DNA from: Methylocaldum szegediense | GTDB taxonomy: Bacteria; Pseudomonadota; Gammaproteobacteria; Methylococcales; Methylococcaceae | DNA length: 64,000 nucleotides | NCBI RefSeq assembly: GCF_949769195.1 | Contig: NZ_OX458333.1 | Coordinates: 1,984,001 to 2,048,000 of the forward strand | Direction: 5' to 3' | Part shown: piece by piece, positions 1 through 9,175 of the stretch | Numbering within the stretch: position 1 is the first letter of the stretch | How the letters are laid out: each line of letters opens with the position of its first letter | Notes under the pieces: model-generated | What the model was told of the DNA's origin: nothing | The model's database searches: none | Seen by the model: the letters and a program-made list of their open reading frames with translations, nothing else | Position numbers and translations under genes: made by a program

Positions 1-391
1 GGCGGCCCCGAAATTGATCGAATATCTACCGACAACATTATGAATCGCTAGTAAGTGAATACTCGTTTCGAGTGTACGAGAGCCGTTTTTCCACGGCTTT
101 CAGCTCCACAACCACCATATCTTCGACCGGAAGATCGACGCATAAACCTTCCTTGGACTGCACCCCGCCAAATTCATTGGCGTTCGTGGGAACCTCCGTC
201 CCGTATCCTGAAAAAAACCCCTTCGTCTAATACCCGCTTCGCTGCAGACTCGCAGAGTTCTTGGGCATAGCTTTCTTTCGGCATTTTTCAATTCGACACC
301 TCTATCTCATATCGCGAAGCTTCGATGTCCACCTTTTTCAGCTTGCGCCGCCGGTCGACTGCAATAGGCTTCCTTAAGAATTGCCTGAAAT
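1..391. other. No supportable gene
   Basis: Short open frames exist on both strands here, but none shows a recognisable domain, a convincing ribosome binding site or protein-like composition. The stretch lies downstream of the minus-strand tRNA-Pro and its terminator. It could hold the end of a gene lying further left, but nothing confirms this. Confidence 0.5.
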
Positions 392-427
392 AAAAAAGGC
401 TTACCGATCTACTCGATAAGCCTTTGT
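392..427 (-). terminator. Rho-independent terminator of tRNA-Pro
   Basis: Read on the minus strand, AAAGGCTTA and TAAGCCTTT form a 9-bp stem around a short loop, followed by a T run. It lies directly downstream of the minus-strand tRNA-Pro gene, so it most likely ends that transcript. Confidence 0.85.
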
Positions 428-432
428 TTTGA

Positions 433-510
<78 letters not shown>

Positions 511-636
511 TGAGATACGCAATGATACCTTGTTTACGCGCTCTAAGCAAAATCGCGCTCGGCCGGGCGTACGGGTATAAACAAACCCCATGGGCACGAC
601 GCCGGACAGACCATTCGATAGGCCAGGGTGAACGAC

Positions 637-1602
637 CTATCTGTCAAGTCCCGCAAGATCGTAAACCTTCTTTCGAAAAAGATGAGGATGGGACAGTTGC
701 CAGTTTTTGAGAGCCTGGATCGGGGTGAGATGGCCTAAGGCCTTTTGGGGAATGTGATGATTGTACAGCTCGACATAGCGGTGCAGGGTGGTGTCCAGAT
801 CGGCGGTTGAATCGAAGTGATGGGTTTGCAACACCTCCTCGATGCGGCCATTGAAGCGTTCCACCAGGCCATTCGTTTGGGGCCGGCCCGGCGGAATCAG
901 GCGATGTTCGATGCCTTGTTCAGTACAGAGGCGGTCAAACTCATGCGTCCCCGAGGGCTGCCGAGTTCGGGTCAGGAAACGGTCGGTAAACTCCGAGCCG
1001 TTGTCGGTCAGGCATTTCTGGATGCGGAAAGGCGCGGCCTGAATCACCGCTTTGAGGAAGTCCTTTGCGCTTAAGGCGGTGCGGTTGGGCTTGAGGGCGA
1101 CATAGACCCAGCGGGTGGCGCGGTCGATGGCGACGAACAGGTATCGGCGGGGTTCGCCGTCGATGGCGGGCAAGTACTTAACATCCAGGTGAAGGAAGCC
1201 GGGCTCATAGGCCTTGAAGGGTTTGACCTTCGCCTTCTCTGTAGGCGGAAGCAGGGTCTTGAGGGACGCCACCCCGTGGCGGCGCAGGCAGCGGTCTAGC
1301 CCGGAACGGGACACGGCGGGATTGAGAAATTCCCGGGTCACGGCCAGGAGATCATCCAAGGGGAGGAGCAGAGCTTGGCGGAGGTAGACCACGATGGCTT
1401 CCTGGGCGGGCGTGAGCGTGGTTCTGAGGGTGTGGGGCCGGTGTGAGGCATCTTCGACCGAGGAGCGGTGTTTCCACTTGCGGACGGTCGTTCGGCTAAT
1501 GCCATGCTTTTGGGCCAAGGCGCGCTCGCTCAACGTGGACGCTTGAATGGCCTGCCGAACGGCCGGGGTGGTACGGGCGTTCTTATGAAGACGAATCGGC
1601 AT
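637..1602 (-). CDS. IS481-family transposase (DDE)
   Basis: This 321-residue transposase catalyses movement of the element at 642-1706. An N-terminal helix-turn-helix (LAQKHGISRTTVRKWKHR) is followed by an rve/DDE integrase core. The catalytic residues are visible in HLDVKYL, TDNGSEF and RPQTNGLVERFNGRIEE. I start it at the ATG at 1602 (MPIRLHKN, the usual family start); an upstream in-frame start at 1665 would add 21 unconserved residues. The frame runs to the very end of the element. Its TAG stop at 639-637 lies in the flanking target duplication, so the host supplies the stop codon. All motifs are intact, so the enzyme may be active. Confidence 0.93.
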   Translation of the reverse strand: MPIRLHKNARTTPAVRQAIQASTLSERALAQKHGISRTTVRKWKHRSSVEDASHRPHTLRTTLTPAQEAIVVYLRQALLLPLDDLLAVTREFLNPAVSRSGLDRCLRRHGVASLKTLLPPTEKAKVKPFKAYEPGFLHLDVKYLPAIDGEPRRYLFVAIDRATRWVYVALKPNRTALSAKDFLKAVIQAAPFRIQKCLTDNGSEFTDRFLTRTRQPSGTHEFDRLCTEQGIEHRLIPPGRPQTNGLVERFNGRIEEVLQTHHFDSTADLDTTLHRYVELYNHHIPQKALGHLTPIQALKNWQLSHPHLFRKKVYDLAGLDR

Positions 1603-1706
1603 GGAGAGAAACCTCACTTGGACGAACCGAATATCTCCTGGAGAAGGCTCCGGGCTTCGAACCAAGCATAACTCCTTCTCGGTAAATAATCACACGAGAC
1701 GCGACA
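642..1706 (-). mobile_element. IS481-family insertion sequence, complete
   Basis: The element is 1065 bp. Its ends begin TGTCAAGTCCCG (left) and TGTCGCGTCTCG (right, read inward from the other strand). They match at 12 of the first 18 positions and share the TGT start usual for IS481. It is flanked by a 6-bp direct repeat, CCTATC, at 636-641 and 1707-1712, which I read as the target duplication. It carries one transposase gene on the minus strand. The insertion split the noncoding interval between tRNA-Pro and rof. The ends are my own reading and were not compared with a database. Confidence 0.78.
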
Positions 1707-1799
1707 CCTATCGAACTAGGCATTCAGAGATTGAGCTACTTTGATAGAAAATCATTCCTCGGTTGTAACCCGTTCGACATTCGAGAGAGGTCTTTACTG

Positions 1800-2042
1800 A
1801 TGACGGAACCGTATCAGCCTATCAACTGCGAGTTCCACGATGAACTGGAAGCGCTCGCGGTCATGCGCCGGCAATGTACGATTACCTACCAGGACGATTC
1901 CGGCGAACCCGTCACCGTCGAGGATTGCATCGAGGATGTTTACGCCAGGAACAAGGAAGAGTTCCTTAAGCTGAAAAGCGGGTCGGTCATCCGTTTAGAC
2001 CGATTGATCGAAGTGGACGGAAAGCGGCCGAAGGATTACTAG
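1800..2042 (+). CDS. rof: Rof-family Rho-binding antiterminator
   Basis: This 80-residue acidic protein resembles Rof/YaeO, which binds the termination factor Rho and relieves termination. The family length is about 85 residues. The N-terminal segment YQPINCEFHDELEALAVMR is typical, and a compact beta-rich body follows (TITYQDDSGEPVTVEDCIEDVYARNKEEFLKL). I chose the ATG at 1800 because GAGAGG lies about 12 bases upstream and the conserved part starts there. The frame also extends to a start at 1731 that adds 23 unconserved residues. The IS481 insertion ends about 90 bp upstream and may affect its promoter. Confidence 0.85.
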   Translation: MTEPYQPINCEFHDELEALAVMRRQCTITYQDDSGEPVTVEDCIEDVYARNKEEFLKLKSGSVIRLDRLIEVDGKRPKDY

Positions 2043-2118
2043 GACCAAAGTGCGAGCGGGCGATGCCGCCTGCGACCGGCCTAATTCCATTTGGCATTCG
2101 AGTGAACATTAATCAATC

Positions 2119-2281
2119 GTAGGATGGGTAGAGCGGAGCGAAACCCATCAATGGTGGGTTAGCCCTTCGACAGACCTGTCCTGAGCTCAGTCGAAGGGCC
2201 TGTCCTGAGCATTGTCGAAGGGCTCAGGACAGATCCGCGGTCGTGCGGTGGGTTACGGCCTCGCGGCCTAACCTACCCTAC
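2119..2281. repeat. Dispersed palindromic repeat with nested REP-like units
   Basis: The stretch opens with GTAGGATGGGTAGAGCGGAG and closes with TAACCTACCCTAC, so its ends are inverted copies of one another. Inside are alternating copies of GCCCTTCGACA and CTGTCCTGAGC in both orientations, a typical REP-like arrangement. A related unit lies at 23570-23686, and single REP-like units lie near 11194, 43629 and 56662. This fills most of the 318-bp gap between rof and the multicopper oxidase. Confidence 0.75.
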
Positions 2282-2360
2282 AAAAATTAATGCCTTATTG
2301 AAAGCGATTTGATAAAACACCGTTGCTTTCTGGAGTGGCTGCGATTGTCGATCCTGATGC

Positions 2361-4091
2361 CTACTCGACCAGGAAGTCCCGCATCATGCCCATGTCCTCG
2401 TGCTCGAGGTTATGGCAGTGGTACATGAACAAGCCCTTGAAGTGGTAGAAGGGCTTGATGAGACGCACGGTTTCGCCCGGCATAACCAGGACGGTGTCTT
2501 TCAAGCCGCTGCTGATTAAACCGTCTTTCACTGTTGCATAGGCGTCCGCGCGCGCGGCGCTTACGCTGCGGCTGATGACTTGGAACGGCTCGCCGTGCAG
2601 GTGGATCGGATGCGCCATGGAAAACATCATCCCCATACCACCGCCCATGCCCTGCCCTTCCTGCCGAGGCCCACCGCCCATCATGCCCATCATGCGGCCT
2701 CTCATGCCGTGGCCTATACCTCCCATCCCATGTCCCATACCATGACCGCCGGTATGAAAAATCTCCAGGAGCTGTACGGTGTCGATCGGAATGCGCTCGA
2801 ACGGTTGAATATCGTTAAAGGCATAGGGCCGGCCGTTGAGCAGCATCGCCATCGGCGACTCGGAAATCTCGATCGGCACCGGCTTGTCTGGGTTGGCAAC
2901 GTCGCTCAAGGTATAGTGATCGATCTTCGAAAGCCGGCTCGGCAGCATCGGGCTTTCGCTCGTCTCGCGGGTGACGCGAATCTTGAAGAGGGGATAATCG
3001 CTGCCGACAGGCAAATCCATGGCGCCCATCATGCCCATTCCCCCCATCCTGCCGCCCATGCCTCCTCGTCTGCCGCGTCCCATCCTGTGTTCGGTCATCA
3101 TCGGCACTACGCCGGAAAAAGGCAGGCTGCGCATCGTCAATTCGGAGCCTTTGGGCCGCCCGCTAAAATCGGCCCAAACATCGAGGCGCTCCCCGGGCGC
3201 CAGCATGACGTAAGGGAAAGTCTCAGGCGACTCCAAGAGACCGCCGTCGACTCCGATCACGGTCAGAGGCGTTCCATCGCTCCAGCCCAGTTTGTAAATG
3301 CGAGCGTTAGAGCCATTGAGGAAACGCAGGCGGTAGGCACGGCTCGCTACGTCGAACTCGGCATTCGGACGGCCGTTGACCAGGACGCGGTCGCCGTAGA
3401 ATCCCATCATGCGATCGTGCATATGCGCGCCGTAAATCAACTGGTTCTGCGCGTTGAACCGGCGGTCCTGGAGCACGATCGGAATCTCGTACTCGCCGGA
3501 AGGCAGTTCGAGTTTCGCTTCTTCCTCGTCGTTTACAATCAAACCGCCAACAAGACCGTAATACACCTGTCTCGCGGTCATTTCGTGCGGATGCGGATGA
3601 TAGATATTGAGACTCGACCGGTTGATCACTTCGAATTCATAAACGAAGGTCTCGCCGGGGTCGATGATGTACATTGGATGACCGTCCATCAGCGCCGGAA
3701 CGTGCAGCCCGTGCCAATGGGTAATGGTCGGTTCCATCAGTTCGTTGCGGAAATGAATGCGGACCTTCTGGCCTTTCTGCAGGCGGATGATCGGCCCGAG
3801 ATAGCAATTCGGCATCTCGGTCAGCGTGCCCTTCGGACCGCTGATCAACTTGGCCGTGTAGCGCTGCACCCGTGTGAGCGGACCTGGCAGAATGGGTACG
3901 GAGTCTAAGCCGGCGACCAATTCGAACTCGACATCCGGTTTGAAGGTGGGTGACGCTCGGTTAGGGGTCAGTTTAGGTATGCCGGGCATCTCCATCGCAC
4001 GAAGCCACGCCGGCATACTCGCCATAGCCAAAAGACCGATGCCAGTTTGGACCATGAAATGGCGGCGCGAACGGTCGACTGGACCTTGCAT
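2361..4091 (-). CDS. Tat-exported multicopper oxidase
   Basis: This 576-residue periplasmic oxidase resembles CueO/CopA-type enzymes, which couple substrate or cuprous ion oxidation to oxygen reduction. A twin-arginine signal (SRRHFM, Arg9-Arg10) precedes a hydrophobic stretch ending near residue 32. Copper ligands are visible at HWHGLH (125-130), HPHPH (165-169), HPIHLHG near the C terminus and HCHNLEHEDMGMM at the end, so all three copper-site types appear complete. Two Met/Gly/His-rich inserts (about residues 330-355 and 440-485) recall the Met-rich copper-binding insert of CueO. The ATG at 4091 has GAGGAGAGG just upstream. No other copper gene is adjacent, so the substrate is unknown; copper tolerance is an inference. 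Confidence 0.92.
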   Translation of the reverse strand: MQGPVDRSRRHFMVQTGIGLLAMASMPAWLRAMEMPGIPKLTPNRASPTFKPDVEFELVAGLDSVPILPGPLTRVQRYTAKLISGPKGTLTEMPNCYLGPIIRLQKGQKVRIHFRNELMEPTITHWHGLHVPALMDGHPMYIIDPGETFVYEFEVINRSSLNIYHPHPHEMTARQVYYGLVGGLIVNDEEEAKLELPSGEYEIPIVLQDRRFNAQNQLIYGAHMHDRMMGFYGDRVLVNGRPNAEFDVASRAYRLRFLNGSNARIYKLGWSDGTPLTVIGVDGGLLESPETFPYVMLAPGERLDVWADFSGRPKGSELTMRSLPFSGVVPMMTEHRMGRGRRGGMGGRMGGMGMMGAMDLPVGSDYPLFKIRVTRETSESPMLPSRLSKIDHYTLSDVANPDKPVPIEISESPMAMLLNGRPYAFNDIQPFERIPIDTVQLLEIFHTGGHGMGHGMGGIGHGMRGRMMGMMGGGPRQEGQGMGGGMGMMFSMAHPIHLHGEPFQVISRSVSAARADAYATVKDGLISSGLKDTVLVMPGETVRLIKPFYHFKGLFMYHCHNLEHEDMGMMRDFLVE

Positions 4092-4395
4092 AACCTCTCC
4101 TCGAATCTGTCGTTATCGTTGCAGACACTTCGGCCGCGTCTCTTGGGGATGCTCCCATCGACCGGCGAGCGCCTATAAATGGACCGCATCTTCCTGGAAA
4201 CCCGATGATCGCGCAGCCCTGCCGACCGGTACTATGATACGCCTTCGATCGGAGCAATTAGATCATTATTCGATGATTTTCTAATGGACAGATTGTCGCA
4301 GGACTTTTTCACCCGCCCGCTTTCGCCGTGAATCCGCGAAATCTCATCGGCTGTGAATCACGCAACGAGTTTTCAAAATCAGTGTCGGTAGTTTT
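4092..4395. other. Divergent intergenic region
   Basis: This 304-bp stretch separates the divergent multicopper oxidase and DUF502 genes, so it should contain both promoters. I see no convincing open frame, RNA or operator-like palindrome in it. Confidence 0.4.
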
Positions 4396-5121
4396 ATGGA
4401 ACGCAAACGGCGAGGATCTTTCATCGATTACGTACAGAGAAACATTTTCGCGGGGCTCGTCGTCCTGACCCCGATTCTGCTCACCTGGCTGGTTTTCGAC
4501 TTCATCCTTGCAAAGCTGATCGCCTTCGGCCGGCCCTGGATTCCAGCTTTATACAGAGCCATTTATGCGTTTTCCCCTAGGCTCGCGGACTGGATGATCA
4601 ACGGCTGGATCGACTCTCTGCTTGCCTTGCTGATCACCTTGATCTTGCTCTTCCTACTGGGTTGGTTGACGAGTCGCTTCGTCGGCCGGCAAATCCTGAT
4701 CGGATTCGAGCTACTATTGGAAAAGATTCCGGTACTCAAAGCCATCTATGGCTCCACCAAGCGACTGCTCTTGGCCTTTCAAGCGCAGCCGGAACAAATC
4801 CAACGGGTCGTGCTAATCAACTATCCTACCGAGAAAATGCGAGCGGTGGCCTTCGTGACCCGTATCGTCCGGGATACCGACACTGGCGAAGAACTGGCGG
4901 TCGTTTATATGCCCACGGCTCCGAATCCAACCTCCGGCTATATGGAAATCGTGCCGCTCTCACAAGTGACTCCCACCGACTGGACCGTGGAAGAAGGTAT
5001 GCAGTTCGTCATCTCCTGCGGAACCAGCACCCGCGAACATGTCGATTTTTCGAAGGTCAGTAGAAGCGGACGGAGTTCCCACGAAATCCCGGTAAAGGAG
5101 CCGCCGAGTCAATCCGGATGA
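4396..5121 (+). CDS. DUF502 family membrane protein
   Basis: This 241-residue inner-membrane protein belongs to the DUF502 family, which has no established function. Two long hydrophobic segments are visible (about residues 17-42 and 75-98). They are followed by the family region around LLEKIPVLKAIYGSTKRLLLAF, then a soluble beta-rich domain with MPTAPNPTSGYMEIVP. The C terminus is polar and unconserved. The ATG at 4396 is the first start in the frame. It stands alone on the plus strand, divergent from the multicopper oxidase. Confidence 0.85.
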   Translation: MERKRRGSFIDYVQRNIFAGLVVLTPILLTWLVFDFILAKLIAFGRPWIPALYRAIYAFSPRLADWMINGWIDSLLALLITLILLFLLGWLTSRFVGRQILIGFELLLEKIPVLKAIYGSTKRLLLAFQAQPEQIQRVVLINYPTEKMRAVAFVTRIVRDTDTGEELAVVYMPTAPNPTSGYMEIVPLSQVTPTDWTVEEGMQFVISCGTSTREHVDFSKVSRSGRSSHEIPVKEPPSQSG

Positions 5122-5383
5122 GCTTCGCGTTTTCCGATGCCTTCTTTCTCCCGATCTTGTCAAAGAATTGAAAGGCAGGCGCGGAATTGCAAAGCGGTGG
5201 TCATGATTACGCGGGTTCCCTCAACCCCTGGTCGAGAACAGAATCCCGCAGGCTTGGACTTCTTGCGATAGCCTTCCAGGGGAAAGCCACGAGAATCCGC
5301 GAGAGCGCCTCTGGATAAATCACGGTGCAAAAAGCTTGTCGCTTTATCGTCCGCCTGCCGGATATTCCGAACGGAGAAACGCC

Positions 5384-6607
5384 ATGGGATCACGTACAGC
5401 TTTGCGCCTCGGGCGCGTTGCAGGCATCGAAATCTTAGTTGACTGGAGCCTGCTCATCATCTTCTCGCTGATTACCTTGAGTCTCGGAGCCGGCTTTTTC
5501 CCGGCCTCGCACCCCGACTGGGGACCACTGCTGCTCTGGGGCACCGCTCTTGCCGCAGCGCTACTGTTTTTTGTTTCGGTACTGCTGCACGAGCTTTCCC
5601 ACGCCATCGTCGGCCGCGCTAACGGCATTCCGATCCCGCGCATCACCTTGTTCATGTTCGGCGGGATGGCGCACATGGAGAAAGAACCGCCGTCCTGGCG
5701 CGCCGAGCTCTATATGGCAGCGGTAGGACCGATTACCAGTCTCGCGCTGGGGTTCATCTTTCTGACACTCGCCAAGATCGTGATCGGGCCGCTCGAGATC
5801 GATCCGGATAACCCGCGGCAATCGTTCGCGCAATTGGGTCCCGCGGTCAGCCTGCTCATGTGGCTGGGTCCCGTCAACATCATCCTCGGCCTGTTCAATC
5901 TGGTTCCCGGTTTCCCGCTCGACGGCGGGCGGATCCTCCGCGCCGCGATGTGGGGCGCAACAGGCGATCTGGTCGCGGCGACGCGCCGTGCGTCGGCGGT
6001 CGGGCAGGGATTTGCCTGGGTGCTGATGGGGTCGGGGTTTCTCATGATGCTGGGATTACGCGTACCGATATTCGGCGGCGGTTTCGCGAACGGGCTGTGG
6101 CTGGCGTTGATCGGCTGGTTCCTCAACAATGCGGCCGTCATGAGCTACCGCCAGTTACTCGTTCACCAATCGCTCGAAGACGTGCCCGTCCTGCGCCTCA
6201 TGCACACCCGATTCGAGCGGGTGACGCCGCAATTATCCATTCAGGAACTGGTGGACGAATATGTGATGCCGAGCGGACAACGCGCCTTCCCGGTCGAGGA
6301 ACGCGGCCGTTTCGTCGGACTGATCTGCCTTCGCGATCTGCCTAAGCGCCCGCGGCACGCATGGCGTACCACGACCGTCGCCGAGATCATGACGCCGGTC
6401 GAGAAACTGGTGACCCTCTCCCCCGAACAGGACGCGGCCGCCACACTGGACCTTTTCGGTAAACACGATGTCAATCAGCTGCCGGTAGTGCAAGACGGTC
6501 GAGTGCTCGGGCTGGTCCGACGCGAAGACGTTTTGAAATGGCTGTCGCTTCACACGGGACTATCCCTCGGCGGACGCGACCAGCCGGTTTCGAGGCCTCT
6601 GGGCTAA
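5384..6607 (+). CDS. M50 site-2-type membrane protease with CBS pair
   Basis: This 407-residue protein is a site-2 protease family intramembrane zinc metalloprotease. The zinc motif HELSH lies at residues 69-73 inside a hydrophobic segment. The second motif, FPLDGGR (Asp180), supplies the third ligand. About six membrane segments occupy residues 15-250. A C-terminal pair of CBS domains follows (about 260-390, with VAEIMTPVEKLVTLSPEQDAA). CBS domains usually sense adenine nucleotides, so protease activity may follow energy state; that is inference. The start at 5384 is supported by GGAG ten bases upstream; an upstream in-frame start at 5336 lacks this. The substrate is unknown. Confidence 0.9.
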   Translation: MGSRTALRLGRVAGIEILVDWSLLIIFSLITLSLGAGFFPASHPDWGPLLLWGTALAAALLFFVSVLLHELSHAIVGRANGIPIPRITLFMFGGMAHMEKEPPSWRAELYMAAVGPITSLALGFIFLTLAKIVIGPLEIDPDNPRQSFAQLGPAVSLLMWLGPVNIILGLFNLVPGFPLDGGRILRAAMWGATGDLVAATRRASAVGQGFAWVLMGSGFLMMLGLRVPIFGGGFANGLWLALIGWFLNNAAVMSYRQLLVHQSLEDVPVLRLMHTRFERVTPQLSIQELVDEYVMPSGQRAFPVEERGRFVGLICLRDLPKRPRHAWRTTTVAEIMTPVEKLVTLSPEQDAAATLDLFGKHDVNQLPVVQDGRVLGLVRREDVLKWLSLHTGLSLGGRDQPVSRPLG

Positions 6608-6622
6608 CACGCTTGTCGGTAT

Positions 6623-7855
6623 TCAACGCTTGCGGAGCGGTTTAGCGGCAAGGCGTGAACCGAACAACAGGTAATACCCTTTCAGCAACAGCGGTGAGAA
6701 GATGGTCGTAAAGGCTATGACGATAATTAAGGCGGCGTAGATTTCGTTGCTCAGGATATCCGAGGTCCGCCCTAGCTCAGCAAAGATCAGCCCTACCTCA
6801 CCGCGTGGAATCATCGCAAGCCCCACGGCAAAACGCGTTACCCAGCGCTCGCGGATAAACAAGGCGCTGAACAGCTTGCCCGCCACGGCGACACCGATCA
6901 CGGACAGAGAAAACACCCAAATGAACGGCGATGTCCAGTCGATGGTTCGGAGATTCAGCGACAGCCCGACCATCACGAAGAAAATCGGCACGAACAGATA
7001 GATGATGGGACGCATCTGGTTCTCGATGCGATCGGCAAACCCAGACTCGGCATGCACGGCCAGGCCGAAAGGGAGAAAAAAACGCCGCGACAAAGCGAGT
7101 CCGGCCGCGAATCCCCCGAGGAGCTCGGGTGCGCCGATTTCGTGGGACAACCAGGCGAAGAAAAGCACCAAGGACACCACGGTCGTCGGAATCAATCCCG
7201 GGGTTTGGCTGACTTCGTCGAAGCGCCGGATCACCAGCGAGATGAGCTTGGCGCAAATCGGAGCCAGCAGGAAGAATATGCTGATGAACAGCAATACCCG
7301 CCCGGCATTTGCATAACTGATGCCGCCGCCAATGGAAAACTCGTACAGTATCGCGAGCAGCACCACACCCAGGATGTCGTCGATCACCGCCGCGCCGAGC
7401 ACCAGCTGCGCTTCATGGGACTGCCTCTGATGCAGGTCAGTCAACACCCGTATGGTGATGCCTATGCTGGTTGCGGTCAGCGTCCCGCCGATGAAAAACG
7501 ATTCCAGCAACGGGCGTTCGAAGACGTTGTGACTCACGAGGAAACCGGATACGAACGGCAGGACGAACCCGGTGATCGCAACGATCGTGGATTTGAAGCC
7601 AGCACGGGCCAGTTGACGAACGTCGGTTTCGAGACCCGCTTCGAATAGCAACAGAATGATGCCGATTTCAGCCAGCAGGCGAATGGTTTGGCTTGGTTCA
7701 ATCCAGCCCAGGACGGTCGGTCCCAGAATGACGCCGGCCAAAAGTTCTCCGACGACCGGAGGCACCCGTGCGAGCGCTGCCAGCTCGGCGAATATGCGCG
7801 CGCTGAGGAGCATGATGAGAAGATTGAGAAAGAATCCATGTACGGGATATTCCAT
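6623..7855 (-). CDS. CPA2-type cation:proton antiporter
   Basis: This 410-residue membrane protein has the Na+/H+ exchanger (KefB/CPA2) fold, with about 12 membrane segments and no C-terminal TrkA-N domain. Family motifs visible are PPVVGELLAGVILGPTVLGWI near the N terminus, GAAVIDDILGVVLLAIL in the middle (the Asp-Asp ion site) and AMIPRGEVGLIFAELG near the end. I start it at 7855 (MEYPVHGFFLN), because the 16 residues of the longer frame (to 7903) are polar and unlike the family. It is convergent with the M50 protease gene. The exchanged ion cannot be told from sequence. Confidence 0.9.
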   Translation of the reverse strand: MEYPVHGFFLNLLIMLLSARIFAELAALARVPPVVGELLAGVILGPTVLGWIEPSQTIRLLAEIGIILLLFEAGLETDVRQLARAGFKSTIVAITGFVLPFVSGFLVSHNVFERPLLESFFIGGTLTATSIGITIRVLTDLHQRQSHEAQLVLGAAVIDDILGVVLLAILYEFSIGGGISYANAGRVLLFISIFFLLAPICAKLISLVIRRFDEVSQTPGLIPTTVVSLVLFFAWLSHEIGAPELLGGFAAGLALSRRFFLPFGLAVHAESGFADRIENQMRPIIYLFVPIFFVMVGLSLNLRTIDWTSPFIWVFSLSVIGVAVAGKLFSALFIRERWVTRFAVGLAMIPRGEVGLIFAELGRTSDILSNEIYAALIIVIAFTTIFSPLLLKGYYLLFGSRLAAKPLRKR

Positions 7856-8389
7856 GGGGTAAAGTCTCTCGACGTGCCGATGCTGCGAACTCGTTCCAGC
7901 CAAAAGCTAGAGAAACGGAAAACTGTATGGACGGTCAAGTCCGGCGTGAGTCTCGAGACTTCCCCGACCTGTAGCCCCTGTGATGACATCTCCCCGGCTC
8001 CCGTCGATACATCGGACGGACACCCCCGTCCCGGTCGTTCGGGCGCATTTTCATTTCACGCGTAGGGACAACGCCCCCACACCGCAAACGCCAATCAAGA
8101 AAAACTCTAAACGCGCCGCACCTCAAAAAAACCGGAAGACTTGCCGGGTATAATACCGGTTCAGTGTACCAAGGATGCGACAAGCAACTTGCATATATCG
8201 ACGTGAATAGCCGATGATTGGATTAACTTGCCCGGATGCTCCATTTTTTGCTCAGGCTGATCATCCCGCCCTCGTTCATCGCAACTCAGGAGAAGCGATC
8301 TTCCAAATGCTGTGTGGGCAATACTCTCAGGGTCGGGTCTGCTTCTTCATCTGGGCGCTGAAATGCCGGGTCACGCCTCCGCAACTTCA
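7856..8389. other. Intergenic region upstream of the DUF1538 operon
   Basis: No convincing gene is seen. A TATAAT box occurs at 8149-8154 inside an imperfect palindrome (CCGGGTATAATACCGG). It may belong to a promoter reading right into the DUF1538 operon. An AGGAGA sequence at 8288-8293 could serve a GTG start at 8312 for the next gene. Confidence 0.35.
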
Positions 8390-9175
8390 ATGTCGAGCAA
8401 GATTCAAGATGTACTTATGCGGTTAAAGTTTCCTTTCATCGAGCGGCTCTTACATAACCGTTTTTTTCGGCAAATGCTCGCCAGCGCACTGGATCTGGTG
8501 CCTGTCATATCCGTTACCTTATTCTTTCAGATCCTGGTCATTCAGCAGCCTATTCCCGAAGCCGGACGGTTTGTTGCCGGGATTTTGTTGGTCGTCGCGG
8601 GTCTAACTTTTTTTATCCAAGGTTTGAAGTTCGGACTATTCCCGCTCGGTGAAAGCATGGCCCATGCTTTTGTACGCAAGGGCAGCCCGTTCTGGATACT
8701 GGCGTTCGCTTTCGCCTTAGGCTTCGGCGCCACCATAGCGGAACCGGCTCTCATGGCGGTTGCCGACGAAGCGGCTCGAATCGCCTCGGACGGTGGAGCG
8801 ATCGAACCTACGCCAGAAGCGCGCAAATCGTATGCGCTCGGTCTTCGCCTAACCATCGCCGTAGCGGTGGGCTGCGCTCTCATCATCAGCACGATCCGAA
8901 TTATCCGGGGCTGGCCGCTTCCTTACGTGATCATCGCGGGCTACTTTGGTGTGGCCATCATGACGATTTTCGCGCCACCGGAAATCATTGGCGTCGCCTA
9001 TGATTCCGGGGGTGTCACGACCTCCACGATTACCGTACCTTTGGTAACCGCGCTCGGAGTGGGACTCTCGTCCTCTATCCCCGGCCGCAATCCCGTGAGC
9101 GACGGTTTCGGGTTGATCGCTCTGTCCGCCTTGATGCCAATGATCTTCGTGATGGGATACGGGATAGTCAGATGA
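8390..9175 (+). CDS. DUF1538 membrane protein, first subunit
   Basis: This is the first of two paralogous DUF1538 proteins in one operon, an integral membrane protein with about six to seven hydrophobic segments. Conserved family stretches are GFGATIAEPALMAVADEA, YDSGGVTTSTITVPLVTALG and GRNPVSDGFGLIALSALMPM. From memory, a DUF1538 pair from a halophile has been reported as a two-component cation/proton antiporter (UmpAB); function here is by analogy. The start is uncertain: 8390 (MSSKIQ), 8417 (MRLKFPF) or a GTG at 8312 with AGGAG 19 bases upstream are all possible. Its stop overlaps the next start by 4 bp (ATGA). Confidence 0.8.
   Translation: MSSKIQDVLMRLKFPFIERLLHNRFFRQMLASALDLVPVISVTLFFQILVIQQPIPEAGRFVAGILLVVAGLTFFIQGLKFGLFPLGESMAHAFVRKGSPFWILAFAFALGFGATIAEPALMAVADEAARIASDGGAIEPTPEARKSYALGLRLTIAVAVGCALIISTIRIIRGWPLPYVIIAGYFGVAIMTIFAPPEIIGVAYDSGGVTTSTITVPLVTALGVGLSSSIPGRNPVSDGFGLIALSALMPMIFVMGYGIVR

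Noticed and set aside
2580-3908. A 442-codon open frame on the plus strand
   Set aside because: It is antisense to the multicopper oxidase and has His/Arg-rich, domain-free composition caused by the Met/Gly/His-rich inserts on the other strand.
7052-7648. A 198-codon plus-strand frame
   Set aside because: It is a shadow of the cation:proton antiporter gene on the minus strand; composition is unnatural and no motif is seen.
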